This document shows positions 45,035 through 53,549 of a stretch of DNA of 64,000 nucleotides, in pieces. The stretch comes from Veillonella ratti (GTDB taxonomy: Bacteria; Bacillota; Negativicutes; Veillonellales; Veillonellaceae): positions 124,001-188,000 of the forward strand of contig NZ_RQUX01000001.1 in NCBI RefSeq assembly GCF_003992115.1, written 5' to 3'. Made by a program: the position numbers and the translations under genes. Positions within the stretch are counted from its first letter, which is position 1. Each line of letters begins with the position of its first letter. Below the pieces are notes generated by a model. It did no database searches and was not told the DNA's origin. It saw only the letters and a list, made by a program, of their open reading frames with translations.

Positions 45035-45305
45035 CTTTCTGTTATACATATATAAATTTTTGCTCGGTATAACCTAATCTAATGGGTATCCGCGTCCCTA
45101 ATCGTAATCCCGATAAGACACGAGGCCTGCAATTACCGGTCATAGACTTAGCTACTGTCCATCACTCTTCACAGGTCTCAGTCTTACCTGTACTGTCATC
45201 TATGCAGTATATTCGAATCTATACTGTCTGTCCAACTCCTCGAAATAACCTATACCTTCAATCTATCCCTGCCGGTTCGACAGAAAGCTGACAGCCTTGA
45301 ATACT
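45009..45305 (-). ncRNA. Candidate structured RNA of about 300 bases, family not recognised
   Basis: A GC-richer island in AT-rich spacer DNA. On the minus strand an extended -10 (TGTTATAAT, hexamer at 45312-45317) lies upstream and an intrinsic terminator (45006-45034) ends it. Hairpins within include CAGTATA-GATTCGAA-TATACTG, CAGGT-AAGACTGAG-ACCTG and CTGTC-GAACC-GGCAG. No long reading frame on this strand. I could not match it to RNase P, tmRNA, SRP RNA, 6S RNA or a known riboswitch by motifs. The next coding sequence downstream is behind the terminator, so a stand-alone RNA is more likely than a leader. Confidence 0.55.
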
Positions 45306-45445
45306 AGGTATATTATAACAAACCTTTTGAATATAAGGAATATTTAAAATGAATTTTCGACATAAATATCCGTATCGATTATGCATAATTATCGTCAAAA
45401 AAACCTGCTATATAACTTAAAGTCATTTTCTAATTGACTTTAATG

Positions 45446-45485
45446 TAAAAAAATACCTTCCCGCTGTGCTTGCAGGAAGGTATTT
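45446..45485 (-). terminator. Intrinsic terminator after the low-complexity secreted protein gene
   Basis: AAATACCTTCC / GGAAGGTATTT with a 13-base loop and a T-run on the minus strand. It is about 195 bases after the stop at 45679, so the transcript has a long 3' untranslated end. Confidence 0.87.
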
Positions 45486-45519
45486 GCATATGACTATATG
45501 CCGGTAAAATTGAGTATTT

Positions 45520-45627
45520 ATTTTACTGTGTTAAGTGTGTGTTTAATGTGTGTGTTTTGTGTGTTGTGTTGTTTTGTGTTGTTTTGTATTGTGTGTGTTT
45601 AAGTGTTGTGTTTGTGTTTAGGTATTT
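45520..45627. repeat. GT-rich low-complexity tract (CA-rich in the transcript)
   Basis: About 105 bases made almost only of G and T on the plus strand, built from GTGTTTTGTGT- and GTGTGTTTAA-like pieces. On the minus strand it is CA-rich and would form an unstructured 3' untranslated region of the neighbouring gene. It is irregular, so simple slippage is less likely. Confidence 0.75.
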
Positions 45628-45678
45628 ATGGAGTATTACCTATTAATGAGGGAGTTGGTTCTTCAGGGAAAACCGTGC

Positions 45679-46143
45679 TTATGCGTTAAGAAGTACCCCG
45701 ATTTTAACAGCTGTACCGGAATTTTGAGGAGCCGGTTTCTTATCATCTTTAGGTGGCAACGTTTTTTTATCTTCCGGTTTTACCGGTGGTTTTTCAGCGC
45801 CCGGTTTGCGATTATTGTAGTCGTTAGCCAAAGCTACTCTGCGTTTTTCCTTGGTTTCCGGTGTTACTTTACTTGATGGTTTGTCTTTTTTAACAGTTTC
45901 CTTTTCAGGAACTTTAGGGGCTACCTGAGGATTCTGCTGATTCTGATCGTTTTTATCGTTTTTGTTAAGCTGTTTGTTGTCTTTATTAGGCTGATTTTGT
46001 TTGTTCTGATCATCCTGCTGCCATACAGCCGGTTTATTGTTGTTAATGTCTTGTAAGCTCTGAGCACTTACCAAAGCGCCGAAAGAGTTAGCCCAAAGAG
46101 TAACCGCCGCGACAGGTACCATTAATACATATTTGCGTTTCAT
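45679..46143 (-). CDS. Secreted low-complexity Asn/Gln/Lys/Pro-rich protein
   Basis: A 154-residue protein with a signal peptide (MKRKYVLMVPVAAVTLWANS to about residue 28). The mature part is almost wholly Asn, Gln, Lys, Asp and Pro: QQDDQNKQNQPNKDNKQL, then KPPVKPEDKKTLPPKDDKKP. This predicts a disordered, basic envelope or wall-associated protein. No domain recognised. AGGAGG lies seven bases before ATG at 46143. The transcript ends at 45446-45485. Confidence 0.75.
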   Translation of the reverse strand: MKRKYVLMVPVAAVTLWANSFGALVSAQSLQDINNNKPAVWQQDDQNKQNQPNKDNKQLNKNDKNDQNQQNPQVAPKVPEKETVKKDKPSSKVTPETKEKRRVALANDYNNRKPGAEKPPVKPEDKKTLPPKDDKKPAPQNSGTAVKIGVLLNA

Positions 46144-46395
46144 AACTATACCTCCTAGTACAAAATTATACAATTTTCTTACTGTCTCATAAATGCTTGT
46201 GCATCACTTGATCAGTTCCATATACAAATCTAATCTGTTAACTAACGTTTAACATATGTACATCTTACCTAGATTTTATGAGGTATATATGAAAATTTCG
46301 ATGAGCTTTTTGTGAAGTTTTTCATGATTATTCACTCAATATTCATTTATATTTTTATTCCAAAGGCATATATAATTATTCCTATTTATAAACAG

Positions 46396-46432
46396 AAAAA
46401 TGCCGTTGCCCTTAGGGAGGAGGCAACGGCAA
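46396..46432 (-). terminator. Intrinsic terminator of the 46.5 kb small RNA
   Basis: TGCCGTTGCC / GGCAACGGCA with a 12-base loop followed by five Ts on the minus strand. Confidence 0.9.
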
Positions 46433-46581
46433 GTTGTTCGTACATATTTGTACTCACGATTAGGTATAGGTATTTAGAGGTTTAACAAGTGGACTCACTC
46501 GCAATAACTTCCGGGATAAAGAAGTTAGTTGAGCTGTAGCGCTCGATTCTGAATAATCGTTAACTACTGTTCCCTTGTTAT
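46396..46581 (-). ncRNA. Candidate small RNA of about 185 bases
   Basis: On the minus strand a strong promoter (46588-46616) and an intrinsic terminator (46396-46432) delimit a segment with no convincing reading frame. It contains TAACAAG..CTTGTTA closing arms, hairpins CGATT-ATTCAG-AATCG, AACTTC..GAAGTT and GTAC-AAATAT-GTAC. Size and layout resemble independent sRNAs, including 6S RNA, but I cannot assign a family. It stands alone between the SGNH hydrolase and the secreted protein genes. Confidence 0.6.
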
Positions 46582-46587
46582 GAGCCT

Positions 46588-46616
46588 ATTATAGCATGTA
46601 AATCTAATAATTTCAA
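46588..46616 (-). promoter_or_regulatory. Promoter of the 46.5 kb small RNA
   Basis: TTGAAA and TATAAT with a 17-base spacer on the minus strand, with an extended TGC before the -10. Confidence 0.85.
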
Positions 46617-46731
46617 TATCTAAAATTTATTTTTTTCGATTTAATTTATTTTTCTCTATATAGTGTCTAAAAAACAGCATAAATACTGGATTCGTGTCTT
46701 AACTAATAATTTATTTTTATCTGTAAAAGGG

Positions 46732-47325
46732 CTACAAGCCGGCCTTCAATACATCACGAGCCGTTTCATACATGTAATGATACCCCAACTCATTGGGATG
46801 CACATCACCGGCATAAAGAATTTCATCGCGATAATCCGCCTCGGCGATAGTTTTATAGAAGTCTATATACAACAAGCCTTGTTCCTTACAGTAGGCTTTC
46901 AAGCGCTCATTATAATCAACGAGTACCGCATCATCGCCATCGGGATCACAGTCAATCTGTGGAGCTAAACCAACAACCACATCACAGCCGATTTTTTGAA
47001 TATGATGAATCGAACGCATCATTGAAAAATAGCAATCTTCCGCCGTGCAACCATGTAAAATATCATTAGTCCCACCCATGATAAACACCGCATCATAGGA
47101 CGAATCATGAAGAGCGCGCTCCAAATTATTATAAATAGCCTGCAAGGTGGCACCATCAACGCCGGCATTAACCATAGTAATTTTTGCACTTTCATTGGTT
47201 GCCGCACTTTTTTCAAAATGAGCTTTCAATAATTCAACCCAGCCCTTGCCGTAGGGTACATCATAACCACGCGTCAAACTGTCACCGATAAATAACACCT
47301 TTTGCCAACTCTTTGTCTTTGCCAT
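46732..47325 (-). CDS. SGNH/GDSL-family hydrolase
   Basis: A 197-residue esterase-like protein. The four SGNH blocks are visible: FIGDSLTRGYDV (Ser), NAGVDG (Gly), MGGTNDI (Asn) and DVHPNELGY (Asp-His). No signal peptide is seen, so it is probably cytoplasmic. Substrate unknown (lysophospholipid or acylated sugar). It starts 14 bases after queC and may share its transcript. Confidence 0.9.
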   Translation of the reverse strand: MAKTKSWQKVLFIGDSLTRGYDVPYGKGWVELLKAHFEKSAATNESAKITMVNAGVDGATLQAIYNNLERALHDSSYDAVFIMGGTNDILHGCTAEDCYFSMMRSIHHIQKIGCDVVVGLAPQIDCDPDGDDAVLVDYNERLKAYCKEQGLLYIDFYKTIAEADYRDEILYAGDVHPNELGYHYMYETARDVLKAGL

Positions 47326-47339
47326 GCCCTTACCGCCTC

Positions 47340-48029
47340 CTATTTCATCAATGGATCCGTAGTGCCGTTCAATTCAAAAGCTTTAATGCGATCGATGCAG
47401 GTACCGCAAGTGCCGCAAGGCTTGTCGCCACCTTCATAGCAACTCCAGGTAAGTTCGTACGGCACCTTAAGATCCAGCCCGACCTTAACGAGTTGGGCCT
47501 TATTTTTAGTAGCAAATGGAGCCTCTACTTGGACTTTATCGTAGGTACCTAAGGCAATAGCTTTGGTCATAGCATCGACGAAGGCTTCACTACAATCGGC
47601 ATAGGCATTGCCGGCTGCATCATCGGCATGGGCGCCCAAATAAATCTGCACCGTATCGTCAGGGAAAAGGCTCATGCCGAGGCTGGCTACGGCGGATAAC
47701 ATCAAACCGTTGCGGAAGGGCACATACGTGCTGACCATGCCTTCGCCTTGTTCTTCAATCTGTTCCGCATAACTCTTATGAATAATCTCATCGGTGGAAT
47801 TTTGCAATAAGGATGAATTCGAGTATTTTAAAATCTGCGATAAATCCAATTCATAATGCGGTACTTCATAATAGGCCGCAATCTTACGGGCACATTGCAG
47901 TTCTTTATCGTGTTTTTGCCCGTAAAAAATAGATACAGCCGCCACATTTTCCTTGCCAAGGCGATCAATAGCTAAAGCCAAACAGGTGGTGGAGTCTACG
48001 CCGCCACTGGATAATACAATTGCTTTCAT
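47340..48029 (-). CDS. queC: 7-cyano-7-deazaguanine synthase
   Basis: A 229-residue PP-loop ATPase making preQ0 for queuosine tRNA modification. SSGGVDSTTCL is the PP-loop, and four cysteines for zinc lie in the C-terminal CYEGGDKPCGTCGTCIDR. AAAGGAG lies seven bases before ATG. No queD, queE or queF gene is in the window, and no preQ1 riboswitch motif was found in its 5' region. Confidence 0.96.
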   Translation of the reverse strand: MKAIVLSSGGVDSTTCLALAIDRLGKENVAAVSIFYGQKHDKELQCARKIAAYYEVPHYELDLSQILKYSNSSLLQNSTDEIIHKSYAEQIEEQGEGMVSTYVPFRNGLMLSAVASLGMSLFPDDTVQIYLGAHADDAAGNAYADCSEAFVDAMTKAIALGTYDKVQVEAPFATKNKAQLVKVGLDLKVPYELTWSCYEGGDKPCGTCGTCIDRIKAFELNGTTDPLMK

Positions 48030-48165
48030 AGTGTCTCCTTTGTATTTCTAATATATAAAGCGCAACTAAGGCGCCATAATAACTATATCTGAAGAAATGC
48101 AACAGCCTTAAAACTGTTTTGAACATTTCTCTATATATTATCATATCACAAAGGGGGACGGGATG

Positions 48166-48201
48166 AGAAAAAAGTCCTTGCTCGAACTTCAAGCAAGGAC
48201 T
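48166..48201 (-). terminator. Intrinsic terminator after hisC
   Basis: AGTCCTTGCT / AGCAAGGACT followed by TTTTTT on the minus strand; an outer GGATGAG / CTCATCC can extend it. It lies about 60 bases after the hisC stop. Confidence 0.9.
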
Positions 48202-48258
48202 CATCCTAATTTTCATTTCTATAACTGTAATTTTTTTAGCCTTTATTTCTTTTGGCTT

Positions 48259-49347
48259 TTATTTTTTATAATAATCTCGTAAGATTACCTGCATAGCTTC
48301 ACAATCAGCGGCCTGCCCAACCGTAATCCGCAGCCATTTAGGACTGAGTCCGGACCGCACTTGATAACCTTTTTTGAGCCATACATCGGCAATAGCTTTA
48401 GTCTCTTCCGGTGATGCAAATTCTACGAAAACAAAATTGGCTTCACTGTGATAATAATGGAATTTTAACTCATCGAGGCAAGTTTCCCAGCCTTGACGAG
48501 CCTTAGCATTGGCCGCCACAACCTCCGCAATAAAGGCTTGATCCTTCAGGGCGGCCTCCGCCGCCACCTGTGACACGCTATTGAGATTATAAGGCAGGCG
48601 AATAGCCTGTACATAATTTACCAATTCCGGGCTTAATACTAAATAACCTACCCGATAATTGGCCAGGCCATAGGCTTTTGAAAAAGTCCGCATCAAGCCC
48701 ATATTGGCAAATTCTTTTAAAAGTGGTAAAGCACTGGCTGTTTCAGTCGTAGTGACAAATTCAATATATGCTTCATCAATCAAGACCAACACGTCTTTAG
48801 GAACCTTACTCATAAAATCACGCAACGATGCTAGCGAACAATACGTACCGGTAGGATTATTCGGGTTGCATAGCCATACCAGCTTCGTTGTCTCATCGAT
48901 AGCATTTAGCATACCGGCTAAATCAGTAGCACCTGTTACAGCATCACAAGGGACGCCTTTAATGACAGCCCCCTCTAGCTGAGCATTCAAAGCATATTCT
49001 GAAAACGTCGGCGTACTAATAACTATGGAGTCTTTATCGGTTAAAAAAGCACGACTGAGCATAGTAATCACTTCATCAAGGCCCACGCCGATAACGAGTG
49101 ATGTTTCAGCCACGCCTAAATGATTTGCCAACGCGGTACGCAAAGAACTTGCATTGCCGTCAGGGTATTGGCTGCTGTCATGTTTAGTTACATAATCAAT
49201 TACCGCTTCACGAACAGCCGGCGAAGTACCATAGGGATTTTCATTAGCTGATAAGCGAATAACTCGCTCCACCCCCAAACGCGCCTTCAAAGCTTCCACC
49301 GGTTCTTCCGGAACATATGGTTTTAAGTCTTTTATACTCTCTTTCAT
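48259..49347 (-). CDS. hisC: Histidinol-phosphate aminotransferase
   Basis: A 362-residue fold type I PLP aminotransferase. RLSANENPYGTSPAVREA is the N-terminal substrate motif, CNPNNPTGTY and LIDEAYIEF bind PLP, and the Schiff-base lysine is in RTFSKAYGLANYRVGYL. It follows hisE in the same direction but behind a terminator, so it may be partly independent of the main his operon. Confidence 0.92.
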   Translation of the reverse strand: MKESIKDLKPYVPEEPVEALKARLGVERVIRLSANENPYGTSPAVREAVIDYVTKHDSSQYPDGNASSLRTALANHLGVAETSLVIGVGLDEVITMLSRAFLTDKDSIVISTPTFSEYALNAQLEGAVIKGVPCDAVTGATDLAGMLNAIDETTKLVWLCNPNNPTGTYCSLASLRDFMSKVPKDVLVLIDEAYIEFVTTTETASALPLLKEFANMGLMRTFSKAYGLANYRVGYLVLSPELVNYVQAIRLPYNLNSVSQVAAEAALKDQAFIAEVVAANAKARQGWETCLDELKFHYYHSEANFVFVEFASPEETKAIADVWLKKGYQVRSGLSPKWLRITVGQAADCEAMQVILRDYYKK

Positions 49348-49430
49348 ATACACTCACTCTTTCTCTTATCGCTTTATTGATTGCCCGTCACGCTTTATTA
49401 AATCAAGCTTTTGCTTGGTTCATGATTTGT

Positions 49431-49460
49431 AAAAAAGGCCCACCGCGCAAAGGTGGACCC
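49431..49460 (-). terminator. Terminator between hisE and hisC
   Basis: GGTCCACC / GGTGGGCC with a seven-base loop and six Ts on the minus strand, directly after hisE. Confidence 0.85.
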
Positions 49461-49467
49461 ATATAGG

Positions 49468-49791
49468 CTATAAGTTCTTAATTTCCGGTCGATCCGTTGT
49501 TTTACTGATAAGTCCTTCACGACGTGCCAGTTCTTCCGTTATAGCTTCGTAAGGAATGCCTTTTTCAACCAATAAAACCAACACATGATACAGCAAATCC
49601 GCCGTTTCACTGACAAGTTCCGTATGGCCTTCATTTTTAGCGGCAATCACCACTTCCGTAGCCTCTTCGCCGACTTTTTTCAAAATTTTATCGAGCCCTT
49701 TAGTAAATAGATAATTCGTGTAGGACCCTTCTTTCGGCTCTAATTGCCGATTCTTGATGACCTCATAAAGTTCAGCCAGTTCCTGTGTCAT
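49468..49791 (-). CDS. hisE: Phosphoribosyl-ATP pyrophosphatase
   Basis: A 107-residue MazG-like alpha-helical pyrophosphatase for step two of histidine synthesis. KKVGEEATEVVIAAKNEG and ETADLLYHVLVLL contain the Mg-binding EExxE and ExxD motifs. It is encoded separately from hisI here rather than fused. The gap to hisI is 26 bases. Confidence 0.95.
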   Translation of the reverse strand: MTQELAELYEVIKNRQLEPKEGSYTNYLFTKGLDKILKKVGEEATEVVIAAKNEGHTELVSETADLLYHVLVLLVEKGIPYEAITEELARREGLISKTTDRPEIKNL

Positions 49792-49817
49792 ATAATCCCT
49801 CTCTTTTATTCAGCTTT

Positions 49818-50210
49818 TTAGCTATTTGTTTTTAATTCGATTTCGTTAAAAAAACAACTCCTTGAACCGGTATGACAAGCCGGGCCGTTGGGAATAACTT
49901 CCAATAATAAGGTGTCCTTGTCACAATCCAAGGCGGCCCGTACAACCTTTTGCGTGTTACCGCTGGTTCCCCCCTTATGCCACAACTCTTGGCGCGACCG
50001 TGACCAAAACCAGGTTTCGCCGGTTGCTAAGGTTCGTTCATAGCTTTCTTCATTCATATAAGCTACCATGAGCACTTCTTTCGTATTGGTATCCACTACT
50101 ACCGCAGGCAATAAATTGTGAACCTTCTCAAAATCAGGCCTCAAATCCGAATCCAATCTTAAATCGGTGGTAATGTTCTGTTCCATATCTGCTATTTTGT
50201 CAGCCATCAT
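49818..50210 (-). CDS. hisI: Phosphoribosyl-AMP cyclohydrolase
   Basis: A 130-residue zinc enzyme. [43 protein letters not shown] and [11 protein letters not shown] hold the conserved Cys and Asp metal ligands. AGGAGG lies six bases before the ATG at 50210; a second ATG follows directly. The first 20 residues are a variable lead. Confidence 0.95.
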   Translation of the reverse strand: MMADKIADMEQNITTDLRLDSDLRPDFEKVHNLLPAVVVDTNTKEVLMVAYMNEESYERTLATGETWFWSRSRQELWHKGGTSGNTQKVVRAALDCDKDTLLLEVIPNGPACHTGSRSCFFNEIELKTNS

Positions 50211-50220
50211 TGCCCACCTC

Positions 50221-50979
50221 CTAGCGAACCGGAATATTATAAGCGCGCAAAGCCTCTTTTACTTCCTCAATAGTTATTTCGCCAAAGTGGAAAATAGAAG
50301 CCGCTAAAGCACCGGTTACTTTTGTTTTTGAAAAAACCTCTACAAAGTGTGCTACCGTGCCGGCACCGCCGGAAGCGATAATAGGCACTTGTACCAAGTC
50401 GCCCAGCTGTTTATATAATTCAATATCAAAGCCGGACTTGGTACCGTCTTTATCCATGCTCGTTACGAGTAATTCGCCAGCCCCCAAGGCTACGGCCTCC
50501 TGTGCCCAGTCATAAGCTAAGCGGTCTGTTTTTTTACGCCCTCCATGGCTGTACACAAACCGCTCCCCCGTCTCGGGATCGGTTTTCACATCAATGGCTA
50601 CGACGATACATTGATTGCCGAATTTCTCAGCCCCTTCGCGAATTAGTTCAGGATTTGCCAAGGCGGCTGAGTTAATTGAGATTTTATCCGCCCCGGCCTG
50701 CAATAATTGCTGCATATCCGCCAATGTACGAATGCCGCCACCGACGGTAAGAGGCATAAATACTTCATTTGATATGGCTGAAATTACGTCCTTGAAGGTC
50801 CCCCGCCCTTCCGTTGTGGCCGTAATATCCAGAAACACTTGCTCATCGGCACCTTGCACTTCATAGGAAGCAGCAATCGCCACCGGATCGCCTACATCTA
50901 CTAAATTAATAAAATTAACACCCTTTTTTACGCGGCCGTTATCCACGTCCAGACAAGGGATGATTCGTTTTGCCAACAT
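50221..50979 (-). CDS. hisF: Imidazole glycerol phosphate synthase, cyclase subunit
   Basis: A 252-residue (beta/alpha)8 barrel. [19 protein letters not shown] carries the first catalytic Asp, LTVGGGIRT binds phosphate and [15 protein letters not shown] the second catalytic Asp. MLAKRIIPC at 50979 has AGGAG eight bases upstream; the frame is open further but unlike the family. It works with HisH. Confidence 0.96.
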   Translation of the reverse strand: MLAKRIIPCLDVDNGRVKKGVNFINLVDVGDPVAIAASYEVQGADEQVFLDITATTEGRGTFKDVISAISNEVFMPLTVGGGIRTLADMQQLLQAGADKISINSAALANPELIREGAEKFGNQCIVVAIDVKTDPETGERFVYSHGGRKKTDRLAYDWAQEAVALGAGELLVTSMDKDGTKSGFDIELYKQLGDLVQVPIIASGGAGTVAHFVEVFSKTKVTGALAASIFHFGEITIEEVKEALRAYNIPVR

Positions 50980-51110
50980 AGTTTCTACTCCTTTATCATT
51001 AGCCGTATCCGGTTTACCATGATTATGAGTATATAATGCTATCACTATTGCTATATGTATCTTATTAGTGTTTTGTATTAGTGTTTTGTATTTATCTTAT
51101 TATATTGAAT

Positions 51111-51947
51111 TTATTTTGCCGCAACGGCGGAAATCGCTAAATTAGGCACATCCTGAGAATCTGTTTCTTCATGGACAGTGCGTGTATAGTATGGTGACGG
51201 TTCAATCAATTCACCGGCTAACTCGCTTTTTTCCAAAGCTACAATATCCGCTAAAGCCAATGGACCTTCATACAAGGCTTTCCCGACAATACAATCGACA
51301 ATGCCTTTTTTACGCAAGGCTACAATATCACCGGCATTGCGAATCCCGCCGGAGGCGATAATACGAGCTTCCGGAAATTGATCGTGTAACTCAAACAGCA
51401 ATTCCTGGTTAACCCCTGCCATGGTACCGTCACGATTAATATCGGTAACAATGAAGTGTTTAGCACCGGCCGCTATCATTTCGCGAATCAAATGGCTCAT
51501 ATCAACGTCCGACTTTTCAAGCCAGCCTTCAGTGGCTACTTTGCCGTCGGCGCCGTCGACACCGATAACAATGCGTTCTGCTCCATAAGTGGCCAGCATT
51601 TGTTTAGTAAATTCCGCATTTTTTAACGCTACGGATCCTAAAATAATACGATCGATACCCGCATTCAGATACGCTTTAATAGTTTCTTCGTCACGAATAC
51701 CGCCACCTACTTCAATAATGCCGCTGAACACTCTGCGAATGCCTATAATAATATCAAAACTAACCGGTTTACCTGCTTTGGCCCCATCCAAGTCAACTAC
51801 ATGAAGTGCCTTGATGCCGGCATGTTCATAGTCCTCAGCTTGCGCCACCGGGCTGTAGTTAATTACGATTTCCTTGTCAAAATCCCCTTTATATAAACGT
51901 ACACTGCGTTTGTCTTGTATATCAATGGCCGGAAAAATCACGGTCAT
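51111..51947 (-). CDS. hisA: ProFAR isomerase
   Basis: A 278-residue barrel enzyme. FPAIDIQDKRSVRLYKGD has the first catalytic Asp, EVGGGIRD binds phosphate, and VTDINRDGTMAG the second Asp. AGGAGG is only two bases before the ATG but eight before a GTG six bases in (51941), so GTG may be the true start. About 35 residues beyond the usual C-terminus (from ELAGELIEPSPYYTRTV) form a hydrophilic tail not needed by the fold. Confidence 0.94.
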   Translation of the reverse strand: MTVIFPAIDIQDKRSVRLYKGDFDKEIVINYSPVAQAEDYEHAGIKALHVVDLDGAKAGKPVSFDIIIGIRRVFSGIIEVGGGIRDEETIKAYLNAGIDRIILGSVALKNAEFTKQMLATYGAERIVIGVDGADGKVATEGWLEKSDVDMSHLIREMIAAGAKHFIVTDINRDGTMAGVNQELLFELHDQFPEARIIASGGIRNAGDIVALRKKGIVDCIVGKALYEGPLALADIVALEKSELAGELIEPSPYYTRTVHEETDSQDVPNLAISAVAAK

Positions 51948-52208
51948 CCCCTCCTTTATGTACTGCTCTTATGTATTTAATATTATATAATATACACCGC
52001 TAAACTACATCTGTCTATAATTTATATCGAAAGTATCTATTTCCGACATCAATTTTTATTACAAAAAAATATGCAATACAGGCCATTATATACAACAAAC
52101 ATTATCTTTTAGCAACTATTATAATTATCACTTTTCACTAATAATAGAGTTTTTAAATTCTCACAATACAACCAATCTGTTGATAAACATAGCAATACAT
52201 ACAATTCT

Positions 52209-52838
52209 TTAAGCCTCATAACCAGCCGTATGCGCTTTACATAGCTCGTCAAATCGTTGCAATAGTTTCAGCCCGATAGCAGCACTTTTCTCCGGATGAA
52301 ACTGCATACCATACACATTACCATGCGCCACCACGGCCGGTATTTCAATGCCATAGTCGGCCACCGCCGTAATGTAGCGCGTTTCACATTTAACATAATA
52401 GGAATGAACAAAGTATGTATATTCGCCATCAATACAGCTAAAGGGACTTCTTTTATTCACCAAGCGATTGCAATTCCAACCGGTGTGCGGCACCATGAGA
52501 CCCAAATTTTGAGGAATTTCATCTACCGTCCCCGGAATAAAACCGAAGCCCTGTGTTTGGCCGTATTCAGTGGAACTATCAAACAAAAGTTGCATTCCCA
52601 AGCATATGCCCAATACGGGAATATTTCGAGCTACCACCGTCTCTAAGACGGGCACCAAATCACGTCGTGTTAAAGTATCCATAGCTTGCCGAAAGGCACC
52701 CACGCCCGGCACAACGACGCCGGCAGCCTGCAAAATCGTTGCCTTATCGGCAGTTAAGACCGTCGGTATGCCCAAATGAGCAAACGCTTTTTGCACATTA
52801 AAGGTATTGCCCGCATCATAATCTATAATTGCAATCAT
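52209..52838 (-). CDS. hisH: Imidazole glycerol phosphate synthase, glutaminase subunit
   Basis: A 209-residue class I glutamine amidotransferase. VVPGVGAFRQAMDTL binds the partner, LGICLGMQLLFDSS holds the nucleophile Cys and YGMQFHPEKSAAIG the His-Glu pair. A 260-base AT-rich gap separates it from hisA, in which TTGCTA and TATATA/TATAAT are a possible extra promoter. Confidence 0.95.
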   Translation of the reverse strand: MIAIIDYDAGNTFNVQKAFAHLGIPTVLTADKATILQAAGVVVPGVGAFRQAMDTLTRRDLVPVLETVVARNIPVLGICLGMQLLFDSSTEYGQTQGFGFIPGTVDEIPQNLGLMVPHTGWNCNRLVNKRSPFSCIDGEYTYFVHSYYVKCETRYITAVADYGIEIPAVVAHGNVYGMQFHPEKSAAIGLKLLQRFDELCKAHTAGYEA

Positions 52839-52862
52839 ACGCTACCTTCTTTTTTTAATATT

Positions 52863-53549
52863 TTATACTGTCAAACTGCCCTTGGTAGAGTTAACGCCTA
52901 GAATAGCTTCATTTACTGTTACAGCGCGGCGTAGTGCCCGTCCCAAGGCTTTAAACATGCTTTCAATAATGTGATGGGTGTTGCGCCCGTATTCATTGCA
53001 CACATGAAGATTCATAAGACCGTTCATAGCGAAGGCTTGAAAAAAATCTTCCACTAATTCCGTCTCAAAGGTTCCCAATAAAGGAGTGGGGAGTTCCGCC
53101 TTGAACACTAAATACGGCCGGCCGCTCAAATCAATAACGACCTGCGTCAGTGCCTCATCCATGGGCACCCATGCATCACCGTAGCGCTCAATTTGCTTTT
53201 TATCCCCCAAAGCCTTAGTCAAAGCTTGACCCAAGGCGAGCGCCACATCTTCCACCGTATGATGAGCATCAATATAGGTATCGCCATCAGCCTTAACAGT
53301 TAGACCGAAGCGGCCGTGTTTGGCAAACAAGTTCAGCATATGATCAAAAAAGCCGATGCCCGTCGCCACTGTAACGCCTGATTCTTCATCTAAATTAAGC
53401 GTTACTTCAATATTCGTTTCCGCCGTTTTGCGGATTACCGTAGCCACTCGCAAAGTAGCGCTCGCTTGCTCAGGCGCTTTTTTGGTCTCACCTGATATTG
53501 CCACCGTGGCCGGCTTAGTATTTGTCTTCGTTCCGTCCTTAGTGTCCAT
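52863..53549 (-). CDS. hisB: Imidazoleglycerol-phosphate dehydratase
   Basis: A 228-residue monofunctional dehydratase. [33 protein letters not shown] and [23 protein letters not shown] hold the conserved His/Glu metal ligands. The first 33 residues are a Thr/Lys/Ala-rich extension before the core [19 protein letters not shown] is nine bases before ATG at 53549, inside the end of hisD (11-base overlap). Confidence 0.95.
   Translation of the reverse strand: MDTKDGTKTNTKPATVAISGETKKAPEQASATLRVATVIRKTAETNIEVTLNLDEESGVTVATGIGFFDHMLNLFAKHGRFGLTVKADGDTYIDAHHTVEDVALALGQALTKALGDKKQIERYGDAWVPMDEALTQVVIDLSGRPYLVFKAELPTPLLGTFETELVEDFFQAFAMNGLMNLHVCNEYGRNTHHIIESMFKALGRALRRAVTVNEAILGVNSTKGSLTV

Noticed and set aside
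45082-45291. Plus-strand 69-residue frame across the RNA candidate
   Set aside because: No ribosome site or promoter, low-quality composition, and it lies opposite a better-supported transcript.
45009-45305. tmRNA or RNase P identity for the 45 kb RNA
   Set aside because: The GGACGCGG stretch recalls a tmRNA T-arm, but no CCA end, tag frame or RNase P core motifs are present.
48030-48258. preQ1 riboswitch upstream of queC
   Set aside because: No preQ1-I or preQ1-II core motif was found; the only strong hairpin is the hisC terminator.
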